DNA of 48,732 nt. It comes from Nocardia carnea. Its GTDB lineage: Bacteria > Actinomycetota > Actinomycetes > Mycobacteriales > Mycobacteriaceae. The notes below the pieces were generated by a model. The model worked only from the letters and a program-made list of their open reading frames with translations. It had not been told where the DNA came from and ran no database searches. The stretch lies in assembly GCF_029869215.1 (NCBI RefSeq), contig NZ_JARWPM010000060.1:1-48732 (forward strand), written 5' to 3'. The translations under genes were made by a program, and so were the position numbers. Shown here one piece after another: positions 6,795 through 17,900 of the stretch. Each line of letters opens with the position of its first letter. The stretch's first letter is position 1.

Positions 6795-8102
6795 ATGGCA
6801 ATTACCGAAGTCGGTGTCTACGCGCACCTGAGTCCCGCCGATGTCGAAGCGCTCGGCAACGAACTCGATGCGATACGGCGCGATATCGTGGCACAACGGG
6901 GCGCACGGGATGCGGCGTACATCCGCCGTACCATCGCTTTTCAGCGGGGCTTGGATGTGGCCTCACGCCTCCTCATCGCCCTGAACAGGGGTAAGGCCGG
7001 CTGGCTGCTCGGAGCCGGCGGCCTGGCGGTCGCCAAGAGCATCGAGAACATGGAACTCGGGCACAACATCGGTCATGGCCAATGGGACTGGATGAATGAT
7101 CCCGAGATCCATTCGCGCACCTGGGAGTGGGATATGGCGGGGCTGTCGGCGCAATGGCGCTACGCCCACAACTTCCGGCATCACGTGTACACGAACGTGC
7201 TCGGGATGGACGACGATATCGGCTTCGGCGTGATGCGAGTGACCCGCGACCAGCGATGGCAGCCGCGGCTGCTGTTGCAGCCACTGCAGAATCTGTTGCT
7301 CGCGGCCACATTCGAATGGGGCATCGCCCTGCACGACCTGTACTCCGAACGCGACCGCGCGGCCACGCCTGCGGAAAAGGCGGTGCAGACCAAGGCGTTC
7401 GCCCAGAAGATCGGCCGGCAGGTCGGCAAGGACTATCTGCTCTTTCCGGCACTGAGCCGGCGACGCTGGCGGCGCACCCTCGCCGCGAATGCGGCCGCCA
7501 ACACCGCACGCAACCTGTGGGCGTATGTCGTCATATTCTGCGGCCATTTCCCGGACGGCGCGGAGAAATTCGCCTCGACCGTGGTCGAGGAAGAGTCGAA
7601 ACCCGAGTGGTATCTGCGGCAGATGCTGGGCACCGCCAATTTCGACGCCGGCCCTACGCTGGCGTTCCTGAGCGGGAACCTGTGCTACCAGATCGAACAC
7701 CATTTGTTCCCCGATCTGCCCAGCAACCGCTACGCCGAGATAAGCCACCGGGTGCGGGCGCTGTGCGAGAAGTACGACCTTCCGTACACCACCGGGCCAC
7801 TGCTGCGCCAGTATCTGCTGACCTTGCGTACCATTCACAAACTCGCGCTACCGGACAGCCTGCTGATCGCGACCAGCGATGATGCACCCGAAACAGCGTC
7901 GGAGCGAAAATTCCACGGACGCAACGAGCCGGGTAGCGGCGACGTCTCCGGCAGTACCCCCTCGGCATCGGCTGGGAGGCGAGGGCTGCGCTCGACGCTC
8001 CGCGCGATGTCGGCCAGGCCGATTCGTGGCCCGGCGACGGCCGGCCATCCGCACCGTGGAGACCGGCGACCTCGACAGCGCCGTATGGCATTGCAGCCCT
8101 GA
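6795..8102 (+). CDS. Fatty acid (acyl-CoA) desaturase, DesA3-type
   Basis: A membrane di-iron desaturase that introduces a double bond into fatty acyl chains. The three histidine boxes are intact: HNIGH at residues 90-94, HNFRHH at 125-130 and QIEHH at 299-303 followed by LFPDLPSNRY. The QxxHH third box is typical of the linoleoyl-CoA/front-end desaturase group that includes mycobacterial DesA3. ATG 6795 has GAGG 8 nt upstream; the frame is open further but without a site. After about residue 345 (LALPDSLLIAT) the normal domain is finished. The remaining ~90 residues are Ser/Gly/Arg-rich and low in complexity, an unusual tail. No ferredoxin reductase partner (Rv3230c type) is beside it. Control by the divergent TetR through the palindrome at 6397-6435 is likely. 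Confidence 0.9.
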   Translation: MAITEVGVYAHLSPADVEALGNELDAIRRDIVAQRGARDAAYIRRTIAFQRGLDVASRLLIALNRGKAGWLLGAGGLAVAKSIENMELGHNIGHGQWDWMNDPEIHSRTWEWDMAGLSAQWRYAHNFRHHVYTNVLGMDDDIGFGVMRVTRDQRWQPRLLLQPLQNLLLAATFEWGIALHDLYSERDRAATPAEKAVQTKAFAQKIGRQVGKDYLLFPALSRRRWRRTLAANAAANTARNLWAYVVIFCGHFPDGAEKFASTVVEEESKPEWYLRQMLGTANFDAGPTLAFLSGNLCYQIEHHLFPDLPSNRYAEISHRVRALCEKYDLPYTTGPLLRQYLLTLRTIHKLALPDSLLIATSDDAPETASERKFHGRNEPGSGDVSGSTPSASAGRRGLRSTLRAMSARPIRGPATAGHPHRGDRRPRQRRMALQP

Positions 8103-8239
8103 CGAGCTCGGTAGCGGCGCGGTCGACACCACCTGACGAAGAAAGGCAGATATGTGCAGATTCGAATCAACGGAACGTCGATCGGCACACCGGCGTCCCA
8201 CCGCGGCCGGTCCCCCGCAGCGGAGTGCGAGGTGAGTTC

Positions 8240-9256
8240 ATGCCCATGAGCACGATCACCATCTCCTACGAGCACCTGCTCCGGCTCAGTGACGACCAGG
8301 GCATCTTCGAGCACGCGCGGCTCGCCGAGCCCCGTCTCGACGGTGGTTACTGCGTCGACGACGTCGCTCGTGGGCTGGTCGTCGCCGTGCGCGAACCCGA
8401 GCCATCCCGGCAGCTGCTCGACCTCACCACGGTCTATTTCGACTTCCTGACAGACGCGCTCACCCCGGACGGGCGGTGTCACAACCGTCGCGGGCCGGAC
8501 AGCAACTGGCAGGACGAACCGAGCCTCGACGATCATTGGGGCCGCGCGCTGTGGGCACTCGGTGCCGCTGTCGCGCACCGGCCCGACCTGGCGGAGACGG
8601 CGCTGGCGCGTTTCACGGTCGCTGCCCGGCAGCGACCCCGGTCCTCGCGCGCGATGGCATTCGCCGCCCTGGGCGCGGCCGAGGTCCTCCGGGTGCGTCC
8701 GGGGAACCGCTGTGCTCGTGACTTCTTGGGCGACACCGCGGCGCTGATCGGTCCACCGACCCGCCGGACCGATTGGCGGTGGCCCGAGCCGCGGCTGCAG
8801 TACGCCAATGCGGTGCTGGCCGAGGCGTTGCTCGCCGTCGGCTCGCTACCCGGCAAGGAGCGCGTCCTGGCCGACGGCTTGGCGATGTTGCGCTGGCTGC
8901 TCGCGACCGAGACGGCCGGTGATCATCTCTCGGTGACTCCGGTCGACGGCTGGACGATCGGTGAGCCCCGGCCGGGCTTCGATCAACAGCCTGTCGAGGT
9001 CGCGTGCCTGGCCGATGCCTGTGCCCGCGCCTACGACGCGACCGGCGACCGGCACTGGAAGGACGCGGTCATGCTGTGTGAGGCGTGGTTCCGCGGCAGC
9101 AACGATATCGGTGTTCCGCTGCTCGACCCGGACAGCTTCGGTTGTTCCGACGGACTGGAAGCCATCGGTCGCAACGAGAACCAGGGCGCGGAGGCGACGC
9201 TGGCACTGATTTCCACGCAACAGCAGGCCCGGCGCCTGGCGGGGGAACCTCGGTAG
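8240..9256 (+). CDS. Six-hairpin (alpha/alpha) barrel protein, glycosyl hydrolase/transferase-associated
   Basis: About 338 residues, mostly helical, with the repeated helix pairs and aromatic/acidic motifs of the six-hairpin glycosidase superfamily: DDQGIFEHA, GGYCVDDVARGLVV, DDHWGRALWALG, GFDQQPVEVACLADAC and SDGLEAIGRNENQGAEATLA. Actinobacterial proteins of this sort occur alone or fused to a group-1 glycosyltransferase; no transferase half is present here. The substrate is unknown. ATG 8240 has GAGGTGA just upstream; ATG 8246 and GTG 8225 are alternatives. The next gene starts 19 nt downstream, so an operon with the DUF5994 genes is likely. Confidence 0.7.
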   Translation: MPMSTITISYEHLLRLSDDQGIFEHARLAEPRLDGGYCVDDVARGLVVAVREPEPSRQLLDLTTVYFDFLTDALTPDGRCHNRRGPDSNWQDEPSLDDHWGRALWALGAAVAHRPDLAETALARFTVAARQRPRSSRAMAFAALGAAEVLRVRPGNRCARDFLGDTAALIGPPTRRTDWRWPEPRLQYANAVLAEALLAVGSLPGKERVLADGLAMLRWLLATETAGDHLSVTPVDGWTIGEPRPGFDQQPVEVACLADACARAYDATGDRHWKDAVMLCEAWFRGSNDIGVPLLDPDSFGCSDGLEAIGRNENQGAEATLALISTQQQARRLAGEPR

Positions 9257-9275
9257 GCAGACAGGAGTATCCACC

Positions 9276-9725
9276 ATGACGTCACGATCGAGCGCGATCG
9301 AATCCTGCCGGCAGGACTGGTCTGCCCGGCCGGTGCGGCTCGAATTGGATACCGCGGGCATCGGAAATGCCAAGGGGGTCTGGTGGCCGCACAGCCGTGA
9401 CCTCGTCGCGGAACTCGAGGTTCTGTTACCGGTGCTGCGGCCCGGATTCGGTCCGGTCCGGCGCGTGAGTTATCACCGCGACGAGTGGGTCGCCGCACCA
9501 CGGGCAATGGTCAGCGGCGGACTGTGGACCCGACTCGACGGATACCGGCGGATGCCGGCCCGCACTGTCGATGTGATCGGCATCGGCGCCACGCTGAGGC
9601 TTCGGCTCATCACGCCGGTCGCCGGCGCCCCAGCGGGTGCGGCACAGCACCGTTCGATCCGTGATGGCGCGGCCGGACCCGATATCGACGAGTGGCTCCG
9701 GGCCTGGCGCCGGCGGAGCCGCTGA
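9276..9725 (+). CDS. DUF5994 family protein, copy 1
   Basis: 149 residues. It shares with the next two genes the core signature G(V/A)WWPxxxxLxxEL, followed by a short predicted alpha/beta domain. Here the motif is GVWWPHSRDLVAEL and the later LDGYRRMPARTVDVIG block matches copy 2. Function unknown; soluble, no signal peptide or membrane segment. AGGAG lies about 10 nt before the ATG. The second half is degenerate relative to copies 2 and 3: the segment carrying RLRLITP lacks the following DxxxA helix. Confidence 0.8.
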   Translation: MTSRSSAIESCRQDWSARPVRLELDTAGIGNAKGVWWPHSRDLVAELEVLLPVLRPGFGPVRRVSYHRDEWVAAPRAMVSGGLWTRLDGYRRMPARTVDVIGIGATLRLRLITPVAGAPAGAAQHRSIRDGAAGPDIDEWLRAWRRRSR

Positions 9726-9842
9726 TCAGGTGGGATAGCAAGGTAGGATGAAAGAGCCGGGTCGCTTTGTCTGAGACAATCATCGTCTCGTCGAATCCGG
9801 CGAACCAACAGGGGCCGCGGCGCGGTCTCAGTCAGGAGCGTC

Positions 9843-10430
9843 ATGATGACGCAATCACACGAGCAGGCCCTGCCGGGCGGCTCCGCACGTATTTCCCTCC
9901 GCAGCGGCCCGCCGCCCGCATCGCGGCGGTTACCGACACCGAGAGCGCCCCGTCCCGGGGCGGTAGACGGCGCTTGGTGGCCCCACACCGACGACCTGCT
10001 CACCGAACTGGCGCGGGTCGAGGCGCCGCTGTCCGGGGGCATGGGCGCAGTCGATCGCATCATGTACGACCTGGATGCATGGCGACCGGCGCCGAAGCGT
10101 TCGACGGTGGGCGGGCGTTCGGTTCGGTTGGACGGTTACCGGCACCTACCGGCCCACACTCTCTGTTTCCTGGGTTCGGACCGCACCCGTCTCGTGCTGC
10201 TGGTCGTCCCCGCGCACACAGACGCAGCCACCGCGCGAGCGCTGCTGGCCGCCGCTTCTCGACCCGGAAACGAACTCACCGCCGATGAATTGATAGCAGC
10301 CGCCGACCGGCGCGGCCTCGAGCGCATCGAGAATGCGGCCGCATTGCGTCGCTGGGACGACGAAGGTGGACACGATGCCCAGCCACCCCGGCGCGCGACT
10401 TCCTCCGCTGGAGCCAGGAGCCCGATATGA
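9843..10430 (+). CDS. DUF5994 family protein, copy 2
   Basis: 195 residues, with a basic, Pro/Arg-rich N-terminal extension of about 40 residues before the family core GAWWPHTDDLLTEL. It continues with VRLDGYRHLPAHTLCFLG and the helix TDAATARALLAAAS. The C-terminal ~50 residues are charged and variable. Function unknown. ATG 9843 or 9846 may be used, after GGAG. Its last 4 bases overlap the start of copy 3 (ATGA), indicating translational coupling. Confidence 0.8.
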   Translation: MMTQSHEQALPGGSARISLRSGPPPASRRLPTPRAPRPGAVDGAWWPHTDDLLTELARVEAPLSGGMGAVDRIMYDLDAWRPAPKRSTVGGRSVRLDGYRHLPAHTLCFLGSDRTRLVLLVVPAHTDAATARALLAAASRPGNELTADELIAAADRRGLERIENAAALRRWDDEGGHDAQPPRRATSSAGARSPI

Positions 10431-10906
10431 CTCAGCACCCATACAACGTGAGCGGCGGTCGCGCGGGCGGCCGTGATCCGGACCGATCCCAGCCCACCCC
10501 CCGGGGCGAGCAACCATTCGCCGCGCCCACTCGCACACCGCGACTGCTGCTCGGCGACCTCGAGGAACCCGCCGAGAGCGTCGACGGCGCGTGGTGGCCC
10601 AGAACCGACAACCTGACCACCGAACTGCACGACCTGATCGCCGCACTCACGCCGCGGCTCGGGGCGACCACCGGGATCGCGTTCGACTGGAACTCGCTCA
10701 GCGCGGCGCAGCGGGGCATCGACCCTCCCGACGGGGTCGAAATCACCGGACCGCGTCCGGGACAGTCCAGCCGGGTGATGTACGTATTCGGCCGGGGTGG
10801 CCGGCGCATACGGCTACTGGTGATCGACCCCGCTACAGACACGGACCTGGCAGACGCGCAGATGCGCGCGGCCGTGCGCAGTGTCGCGGACCGTACGAAA
10901 TCATGA
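10427..10906 (+). CDS. DUF5994 family protein, copy 3
   Basis: 159 residues. Core motif GAWWPRTDNLTTELHDL, then a region with RIRLLVIDPATDTDLADAQM, matching the C-terminal helix of copy 2. The N-terminal ~45 residues are disordered (Gly/Arg/Pro). AGGAG precedes the ATG. Three diverged DUF5994 copies in a row, two of them overlapping, suggest local duplication with separate roles or a hetero-oligomer. Function unknown. Confidence 0.8.
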   Translation: MTQHPYNVSGGRAGGRDPDRSQPTPRGEQPFAAPTRTPRLLLGDLEEPAESVDGAWWPRTDNLTTELHDLIAALTPRLGATTGIAFDWNSLSAAQRGIDPPDGVEITGPRPGQSSRVMYVFGRGGRRIRLLVIDPATDTDLADAQMRAAVRSVADRTKS

Positions 10907-10988
10907 ACCGGTCCGGCTACCAACGGCGGGCCGCTGCTGGTGCGGTGCCCGGTTGGCGCCCGCCCGAGGTTATTTACTCAAAAACGCG

Positions 10989-11004
10989 AACGCAATAGTG
11001 CGTT
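10989..11004 (+). terminator. Weak hairpin after the DUF5994 genes
   Basis: AACGCA and TGCGTT form a 6-bp stem with loop ATAG, 82 nt after the DUF5994 copy 3 stop and followed by a C/T-rich stretch but no clear T run. It may be a weak terminator. The rest of 10907-11093 is AT-richer than the genes around it and probably holds the promoter of the DUF4254 gene. Confidence 0.3.
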
Positions 11005-11093
11005 TCCTCCCTGTCTAGTGATGTAGATCGGCTATCGTCAGCGACTGAATAAAACCTATCCGATGCGCGGGACGACCGAATCGAGAGCCGATC

Positions 11094-11591
11094 ATGTTTG
11101 AACAGAGTGTGATGGTGCCGGGTGACGTTCGACGGGGGACGCAGGTGGGGCCCTCGCGGGGCGGGTTGCCGACGGCTACCCAGCTGCTGTGCAGTTTCCA
11201 GGGGACGAAGTTCGCCGATCACGACCTGCTGCGTTCGGCTCATGCGCTGGCCGTACTACATACCCACCGGGCGGCGATGAACGATGCGCGACTGGTGGCC
11301 GAGGTGGACAACCGCCGCCGGGAGCTGGTCGAGGATATCGACGACTGGGTGCACGAGCGGGCACCACTGCGTCACGACGGGCTGATCCATATCGAAACCC
11401 TCGGGGCGGTGATCGACCGCATGGCCTGGGGCTGGGTGGATGCCAACCAAGCGGTGGAAACCGACGGTTCACGCGACCACCACGCCCGTAAGCGCTGGCA
11501 CCGCCTGGCCGAATTGATCGACGGCTACACCGAATTGATCACCGAGGTCGTCGGCGGCCGCCGGCGGTTGCCTGTCCGCTTACCGGCGTAA
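11094..11591 (+). CDS. DUF4254 domain-containing protein
   Basis: 165 residues, all-helical. Family features: LLRSAHALAVLHTHRAAMND, then DNRRRELVEDIDDWV, LIHIETLGAVIDRMAWGWVDANQAV and the C-terminal HRLAELIDGYTELITEVVGGRRRLP. These are the usual conserved blocks of actinobacterial DUF4254 proteins. Function is unknown; proteobacterial relatives sit with glycosyltransferase genes. It converges on the giant toxin gene with 16 bp between the stops. Confidence 0.8.
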   Translation: MFEQSVMVPGDVRRGTQVGPSRGGLPTATQLLCSFQGTKFADHDLLRSAHALAVLHTHRAAMNDARLVAEVDNRRRELVEDIDDWVHERAPLRHDGLIHIETLGAVIDRMAWGWVDANQAVETDGSRDHHARKRWHRLAELIDGYTELITEVVGGRRRLPVRLPA

Positions 11592-11607
11592 GCAGTGCGG
11601 GGCGAAA

Positions 11608-14600
11608 CTATCGACTGGGTGGCTCGGCAGCCCGCGAGGGGCCGGCGGGCCGGCGTTGCTGCGGCGTCGAGGCAGTCGTATCGGCCGTGCGGGATGGTTT
11701 GCCGTCGGCAGGCGGGGATCCGGGGGCGGCCTGGTCGCCCTCCGGGTCGCCGGCGTGCCACCGTGCGAGCTCGGTGCGTACCAGCCGTTCGAGATAGGCG
11801 CTCATGATCCGCTGCGGCTCCGGAGCGGCCGCGCCGAGTGTGTGGGAAGTCGCACGGGCTTCGGGAAGTGCCTCGTCGATATCGATACGTTTGTGCCGGC
11901 CGTAGCTGTACCCGCTGAGCACTTTTTTCAGCCAGGCGTAGAAGGCTTCGGCGGAGTCGTCGGCCGGATCCGAGCGGCGGAACAAGTCGTACAGCTCGCC
12001 GATCACCTTCTCCAGGTCCCGTTGCAGCAGCGTCGTGAGTGTTTCTTCCGGAACCCTGGTGTATTGCACGAAGTTGTAGAGGACGTGGCCGAGTTCGTGC
12101 GCCAGGACCAGGCGGACCGGTTGGTCGCGTGGGCCGATGAAATGCCGGTTCGCGATGTGGGCGTTGACGGCCAGGCGCATGGTTTCGCGGTCGACCAGCC
12201 AGCGTTCGTTCAGCATGACGACGGTCTTTCCCGCCGGCGACAAGGTCGTGTAACCGAAGTCGTCCTCGTCCCAGAAAGGAATGATGACCAGCTCGTCAGG
12301 GTCTGTCGGAGCACCGAACTCGCGGTGATGGGCCGATAACTCACCGACGATATCGCGGACGGTTTCGAGGTCGACATCGACCATCTCGAGTCCTACGAGG
12401 TCGATTCCGAGGGTGGTCCGCACAGTGGCGATCAACTCGTTTTTCTGCTGAAGCAGCGCCTTCTCCGCCTCGATCGCCGGGGGCCGGAAGGCGTGATCGC
12501 TACGGAAATCGAAGCGCTCGGCCATACCGACGAGCAGGTCGTACAACGCCCGCTGGCCGTCGGTGATAGGTGGCGCGGAGATATCGTCGCCGAGAGTATC
12601 CGTGTGTACACGCGCGAACGACCTGTAGAGGGCTCCACGCACATCCAGGTTCCCGGCCGGGTCGACGCTACCGGCGCCGAACTGATCGCGCAGCCACTCG
12701 GTGTCGCCGTTCTCCGTGTTCGCATTCTCCTGTGGTGGCCGGATCTGCCGCAGGACGGCACGCGTATGCGTCTCCGCCCGCCATCGCCCGGCCGCCGACA
12801 ACAAGCTGCCGAAGCCCTCGAGTACGGCCGTGCGGAGGGCGTCGCGCGGTATCGCCCGGGCATGAGTCCTGGATATGTACAGATGCAGATCGGCGCCCTC
12901 GAGTTCGCGGCCGTTCACATGCGGTCGCGTCTGCGCGCTCACCAGCGTATCGCCGTCGAAATCTCGGTGCACGATCTCCACACTGCGCAAGCGGGTGGGA
13001 TACCGGTCGAGCAGCGTGTTCAGCAGCTGTATCAATTCGCGGAATGCCTCGGCGCCGAGTTTGTCGACGCCATTGATCGGTATCCGGTGCAGGTGCTGGA
13101 ACGTTCGTGCCAGGTCGGCCGGTGTTCCGGTGGGTGCGAGATTCCATTCGGCGCGGGTGACCAGATCGAGGAAATCGTCGATCATGTGCAGCGCGTGCTC
13201 CAGCACGCGATTGCCCGAATACGCCACCAATTCCTGTAGTGACACGGTGTTCGTGGTGGGATACAGCGGCGTGCGGGGAACCTCGACCCCCAGGACCTCG
13301 GACAAGGTCTGCTCCAGTTGCCTGCTGGTGGTCCGTAACCGCATCTTCTCGGTGTCGCTGGGCGCGGGCCCCAGCGCCGCGTGGGTGGTCATCCACTCGC
13401 CCAGCAGGGCGGGTAGTTCACCGAGTCGCGGACTTTGCCAGACCGCGTCCCATTCCTCCGAGCCGAGATCCGGCAGCGGAGCCTGTACAAAGGTGAGGGC
13501 TTGGCGAAGCAATGGAATCTGCACCACGTCGGCCGGGACCCCGAGGGCCGCGGCCAGTGTCGCACGGCGACGGTCCAAGTACTCGCCGGAACTGTGCGAG
13601 TGGCCCCACTTCTCCGGGCGAGGAAGATCGCCGGGGATCACGTCGTGGTCCGGCGTATGCCGCGAGTACGCAGTTCCGGCCGCCCGGTCGCCGGACCGGG
13701 CTGCCGAGGGGGTTTCCCGATCCGGTCCCGTCGATGCCTTTGCCCAGGGCGGCAGGGAGGTGGCTCGCGGGCTATCGGGCCGCGCCCGTCGGCGATCGTC
13801 AGCGGAATCCCTGGGTACTGCGCCGATGACGTTGGCGATGAACGGGACTCGCGCGACCGCTGCGGGTGAATGCCGCCTCAGCACGACGTCGCGGACCGTC
13901 CGTGCGTATCCCTCGGTTTCCGGGTGGTTGCGTCGCTGCAGGTAGTGCCCGAAGTCGTAGTCGCCGGCCAGTAACTCGGCCGTGGTGGATACGAAGTGCC
14001 ACAGCGTGTCGTCCGCCGGTGCGGACCTGCCGGTGCGGTGGTGGAGGTGAGTGCGCAAGGCGCGGTCGAGGATCTCGGGCGCGGCATCGGGGGGTGCGGC
14101 CAGTGTCTCCGTGACGACGGCGGCGAACCAACGGCCGACGTGGTCTTCCGGTTCCGGGGACGTGCCACGGAAGCTGTCGCGCAGTTGGGTGGCGTGCCGA
14201 AGCTGGTAGGGCTCGATCCAATGGTTCAGGAAGCGGTCGTATACCGCCCGGCACGCGATCTCGGGTAGCAGGCTGTCACCGGCGAATCGCGCTCGGAAGT
14301 AGGCCGGCTGATCCCGGGGCAGGTCTCGGCAGCCCGGATAGTTCGCCCCGTACACCCCGTTGCGGGGAATCGGATCGAAGTGGCCGAATTCGGCCGGTGT
14401 CAGGAATCGCCGGGTCAGGTCGCGGTCCTCTTGGAGTATCGGCCGCGCCGCGACCATCGCAAGGTAGTTGTACTGCACGATTTCGTCCAGCGAGAGCTCC
14501 CGTTCGACGCGGCCGATGGTGCTGGAGCGTCGCGCGATATCGGGCCCGCTGGGTTTTTCCGGGGTATCGGTCGGCATCGTCCGGTACTTGTAGAGAAGCA

Positions 14601-14964
14601 GCATTTCGTCCGGTGTGAGTGGTCGGTTCTGCTGGATGAGCAGCGGTCCCGCACTGGCATTAGGCAGGCCGGCGACTATTTCGGCTTCCAACGCCGCGGC
14701 CGAGAAGGCGGCGAGCATGCTCAGGCGGGGACTGCGTTCCCGCAGCCAGTTCAACTGCCAATCCCAGTAGTCGGGGCTGTCGATCCAGTGGCTTCCGTGC
14801 GGTTCACCCTCGGCGATGCGCAGCAGGTCATCGATGTAGGCGAAGCTCGGGCCGAAGCCGCGTAATTCCGCGGCGAGTCGACCGATTCGGGGTGTATATG
14901 AGGTAGGGGCTACCGGTCCGGCCGCCGGCGTCACGCGCCGTACCTCGGCACCGTCGCCGGGAGT
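11608..14964 (-). other. Giant toxin: C-terminal region with zincin (HELGH)
   Basis: Residues ~7038-8155. The first ~390 residues are of unknown fold, then a low-complexity linker near 13620-13800, then a helical part and a terminal zincin. LVGLEMVDVDLETVRDIV leads to LVLAHELGHVLYNF (HELGH 12085-12099, residue 7993). The last ~45 residues are Pro/Ser/Thr-rich. The C-terminal position is where classical toxins carry their warhead. Confidence 0.65.
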
Positions 14965-17900
14965 CGGCTTGCTACCGATCGGGCCGGAATCCCGCGTCGG
15001 CGCCGTTCCCGGCTCGGATTCGTCCGCCGCCCGAACGCTCCGGCCGTTTGCGGCGTCCGGCGCTGTGTCGGCCGGCTCCGGCTCCGGGGAAAGCTCGACA
15101 CCCATTGTCCGCAACACATCCGGGAATAGGTCGAGTATCGCCGCCTGTTCGGCAGGGGTCAGCAGGCTGTTCCACCACGAGCCGAGGTCGGTATCCGGCG
15201 GGCGGGCTTCCGGCACGGTGAGCCATTCGGGGGTCGCGTCCGGATCGAGTTTCAGTAGTGCGGAAGCCCAGAGCAGCCCCTGGTCTATGAGGAATTGTTC
15301 GACCGAGACATCCGTTCCTATCAGCCGCCGCAATGCCTGGGCCAGATTGTCCTCCTCGGATTCGAGGATTTTCCGGATGACCTTCCCGGTTTCCGCGGAC
15401 AGCCCGTGTCGTTCGATGCTCGGGGCGATATGCCGCCCGAAGACGATCGCGGCGAGCACATCGCTGAGCAGGTACGCCCAGTACTGGCCGAAGTAGGTGC
15501 CGAAACCACCCATCTGGGCGAAGAGATGACGGAACCACTGCGACCTGTAGGGCCGGCCGATCTCCGGAAAATCGATACCCGGTTCGGCGAGGGCGTTCTG
15601 TTCTGTTTCCGCAACCAGTGCCACTGCGTCCGCGCCTTCCGGAACCTGCTCCGGGGACATGGAACTCCACGCCAGATCGACGTAGGCGCCGGCCAGGCGA
15701 TAGATGGTTCCGGTGCCGCGATAGGCCGTCCGGAAGTCTTCGAATTTGTCCAGGAGATCCAGGGGCATAGGTTCCCCGGTCCCGTGCTGCACCGCGTACC
15801 GTGCGAGCACGTCCGGATGTTTCCAGAACTTCTGGAAAAGCTTGGACGTGAACTCGATCCAGGGGAATACGAGGTGTCTCTTTGCCGGTTCGTAGGTGCC
15901 TTCGCTGAAGAGGAAATGGAACGCGTGCCCGAACTCGTGGAACACGGTTTCCGTCTCGGCGGGTGTCAGGAGTGTGGGCTTTCCGGAAGACGGTTTCTCG
16001 ATATTCAAATTTATGCTCATGATCGGCTGTTGGCCGAGCGGGGAATAGTTTAGGCGGAGCGGGTCCGTCCATTCGCCACCGTTCTTCCCTTCGCGCGAGT
16101 ACGGGTCGAGGTAGAAGTCGGTCAGCCACTTCCCGTCTGCTCCGGTCACGCTGAACACCCGCACATCCTCGTGCCAGACCGGCGGCTTGTCCGTTCCGTG
16201 CAGCTCGGTGATGGTCAGTTCGAAAAGGTCTTCGGCCACGCCGAACACGCCCTTTTTCAGAACACTGTCCAGCTCGAGGTATTGACGCATCTGTTGTGTA
16301 TCGAATCCGGCTTTGCGTTGGGTCATTACTTCGAGAGCCCGGTAGCGGGAATGCGGTTCGATCCTCGTCGCATCGATCGATTCGGCGAGCCGGGGTAACT
16401 CCAGCCGCGCAGCGAAAGCGGCTACGCGCGCAATTTCGTCGAGGAATTCCCTGGCGATCTGTACGGATTCGAATATCCCGGTCGACATCAGGTAATCTGC
16501 GTAATTCTCGTGACCGGTCAGTCGAGCACGCGCCGCGAGATTCTTCACTTGCTCGAGTACGTTCGCCGAATTGTCGTGCTCTCCGCCCACGGCCAAATTG
16601 TCCACTTTTTCGTAGATCTGCCGTCGGAGTTCCGGATCCTTCAGGAGGCCGAGGTAGGGGTGCCAGGTCCCACTGATACCGGGCGGCCGGGGAAGGAGAT
16701 ATCCCCCGGCCGTGCCGGCACGCGACCGAGCCGCGGCGATCTGGTCGGTAGTCAGCCCATCCAGCTTCGCCACCTCGGCTACGCGGAATTCGAAATCTTT
16801 GAGCGCGTTTTCCTGATTGTCCTTGTATTCGGCTTGCAGCTCCGACACTCTGGCGTCGAGCCGGGCGAGCCGGGCCCGTTCCTGTTCGGAGGCCAGGTAG
16901 GCGCCGGCGTGGGCGAAGTCCTGGTACTTGCGCTCCACAAACCCTCGGTCCCGCTCGCTCAACCCGAGGTCACCGCGGTGTTCGTACAGGTACGCGAAGA
17001 TCGCGGCCAGCTTCGGATCGGTGAGGATACGGCTCTCGTGGGCCGACTTCAGTTCCGCGATCCGGGGTTCCACCTGAGCTGTCGCGGCGTCTCGGCGCAG
17101 CGCCGCGTGCGCACTGAACAACTGACTCACCCCGCCCAGCAACAAGCCCGAATCGGCGAATTGCCGCAGTGTGTTCGCCCCGTTCCACGGTCCCGGATTT
17201 GCCACGAGGGCGGCGATCGCGGCCGACTGCACCCGTATCGCGTATTCGAATGCGGGCAGGAAATGCTCCGCTGCCATCCGGTCGAAAGCCGGGGCAGAGG
17301 TGGGCTCGAGTACCGCCGCGAGTACGGGATTCGACCCGGTGTCGCGGCCGTCGCCCGCGGACGAGCCGAGTTGCCCAGGCTTGTCCGCGGCACCTTCGGT
17401 ACCCGGCGAGCTGTGGGGTGAGGCCCCTATGAGTCCGGCACGGTTGCCCGGTGCCGCGCCGCCTCCATCCATATGAACGATGCCGAGGCCGCGGAACTGA
17501 TCGCGCTGCTGTTGTGTCAGACTGCGCCAGTCGTCGAGTGGACGGTCGTCGAGGCCGTGGACGAGTGGTTCCACTGTGCCTCCGCGCGCGGGACGCCGGA
17601 GAATTGCGGTAGCGGTGTGCCGCGCGGGAACCTCCCGGCCGGCCCCCGGATCGGCCGGGGCACCGTCGCCGGCCTGCCGCTGTGGGCGGCTTCCGATCGT
17701 CTGCAAATCGAGTTCCACCGGTGGATGGCGCTGCGTCATATCGGCCTCGAACTGCTCCGCATACTTCGGAAGCTCGCCCAGCCGCTCGTGGATACGCGCC
17801 GTTGCTGTCGAGCCGGGTGGCTCTTTGTGCGCGTCGTGGACCGACTTCGACGCTTCATCACCGAACAGCTCCACGATGTGGCTCAGCCAGGGCGCCGAGT

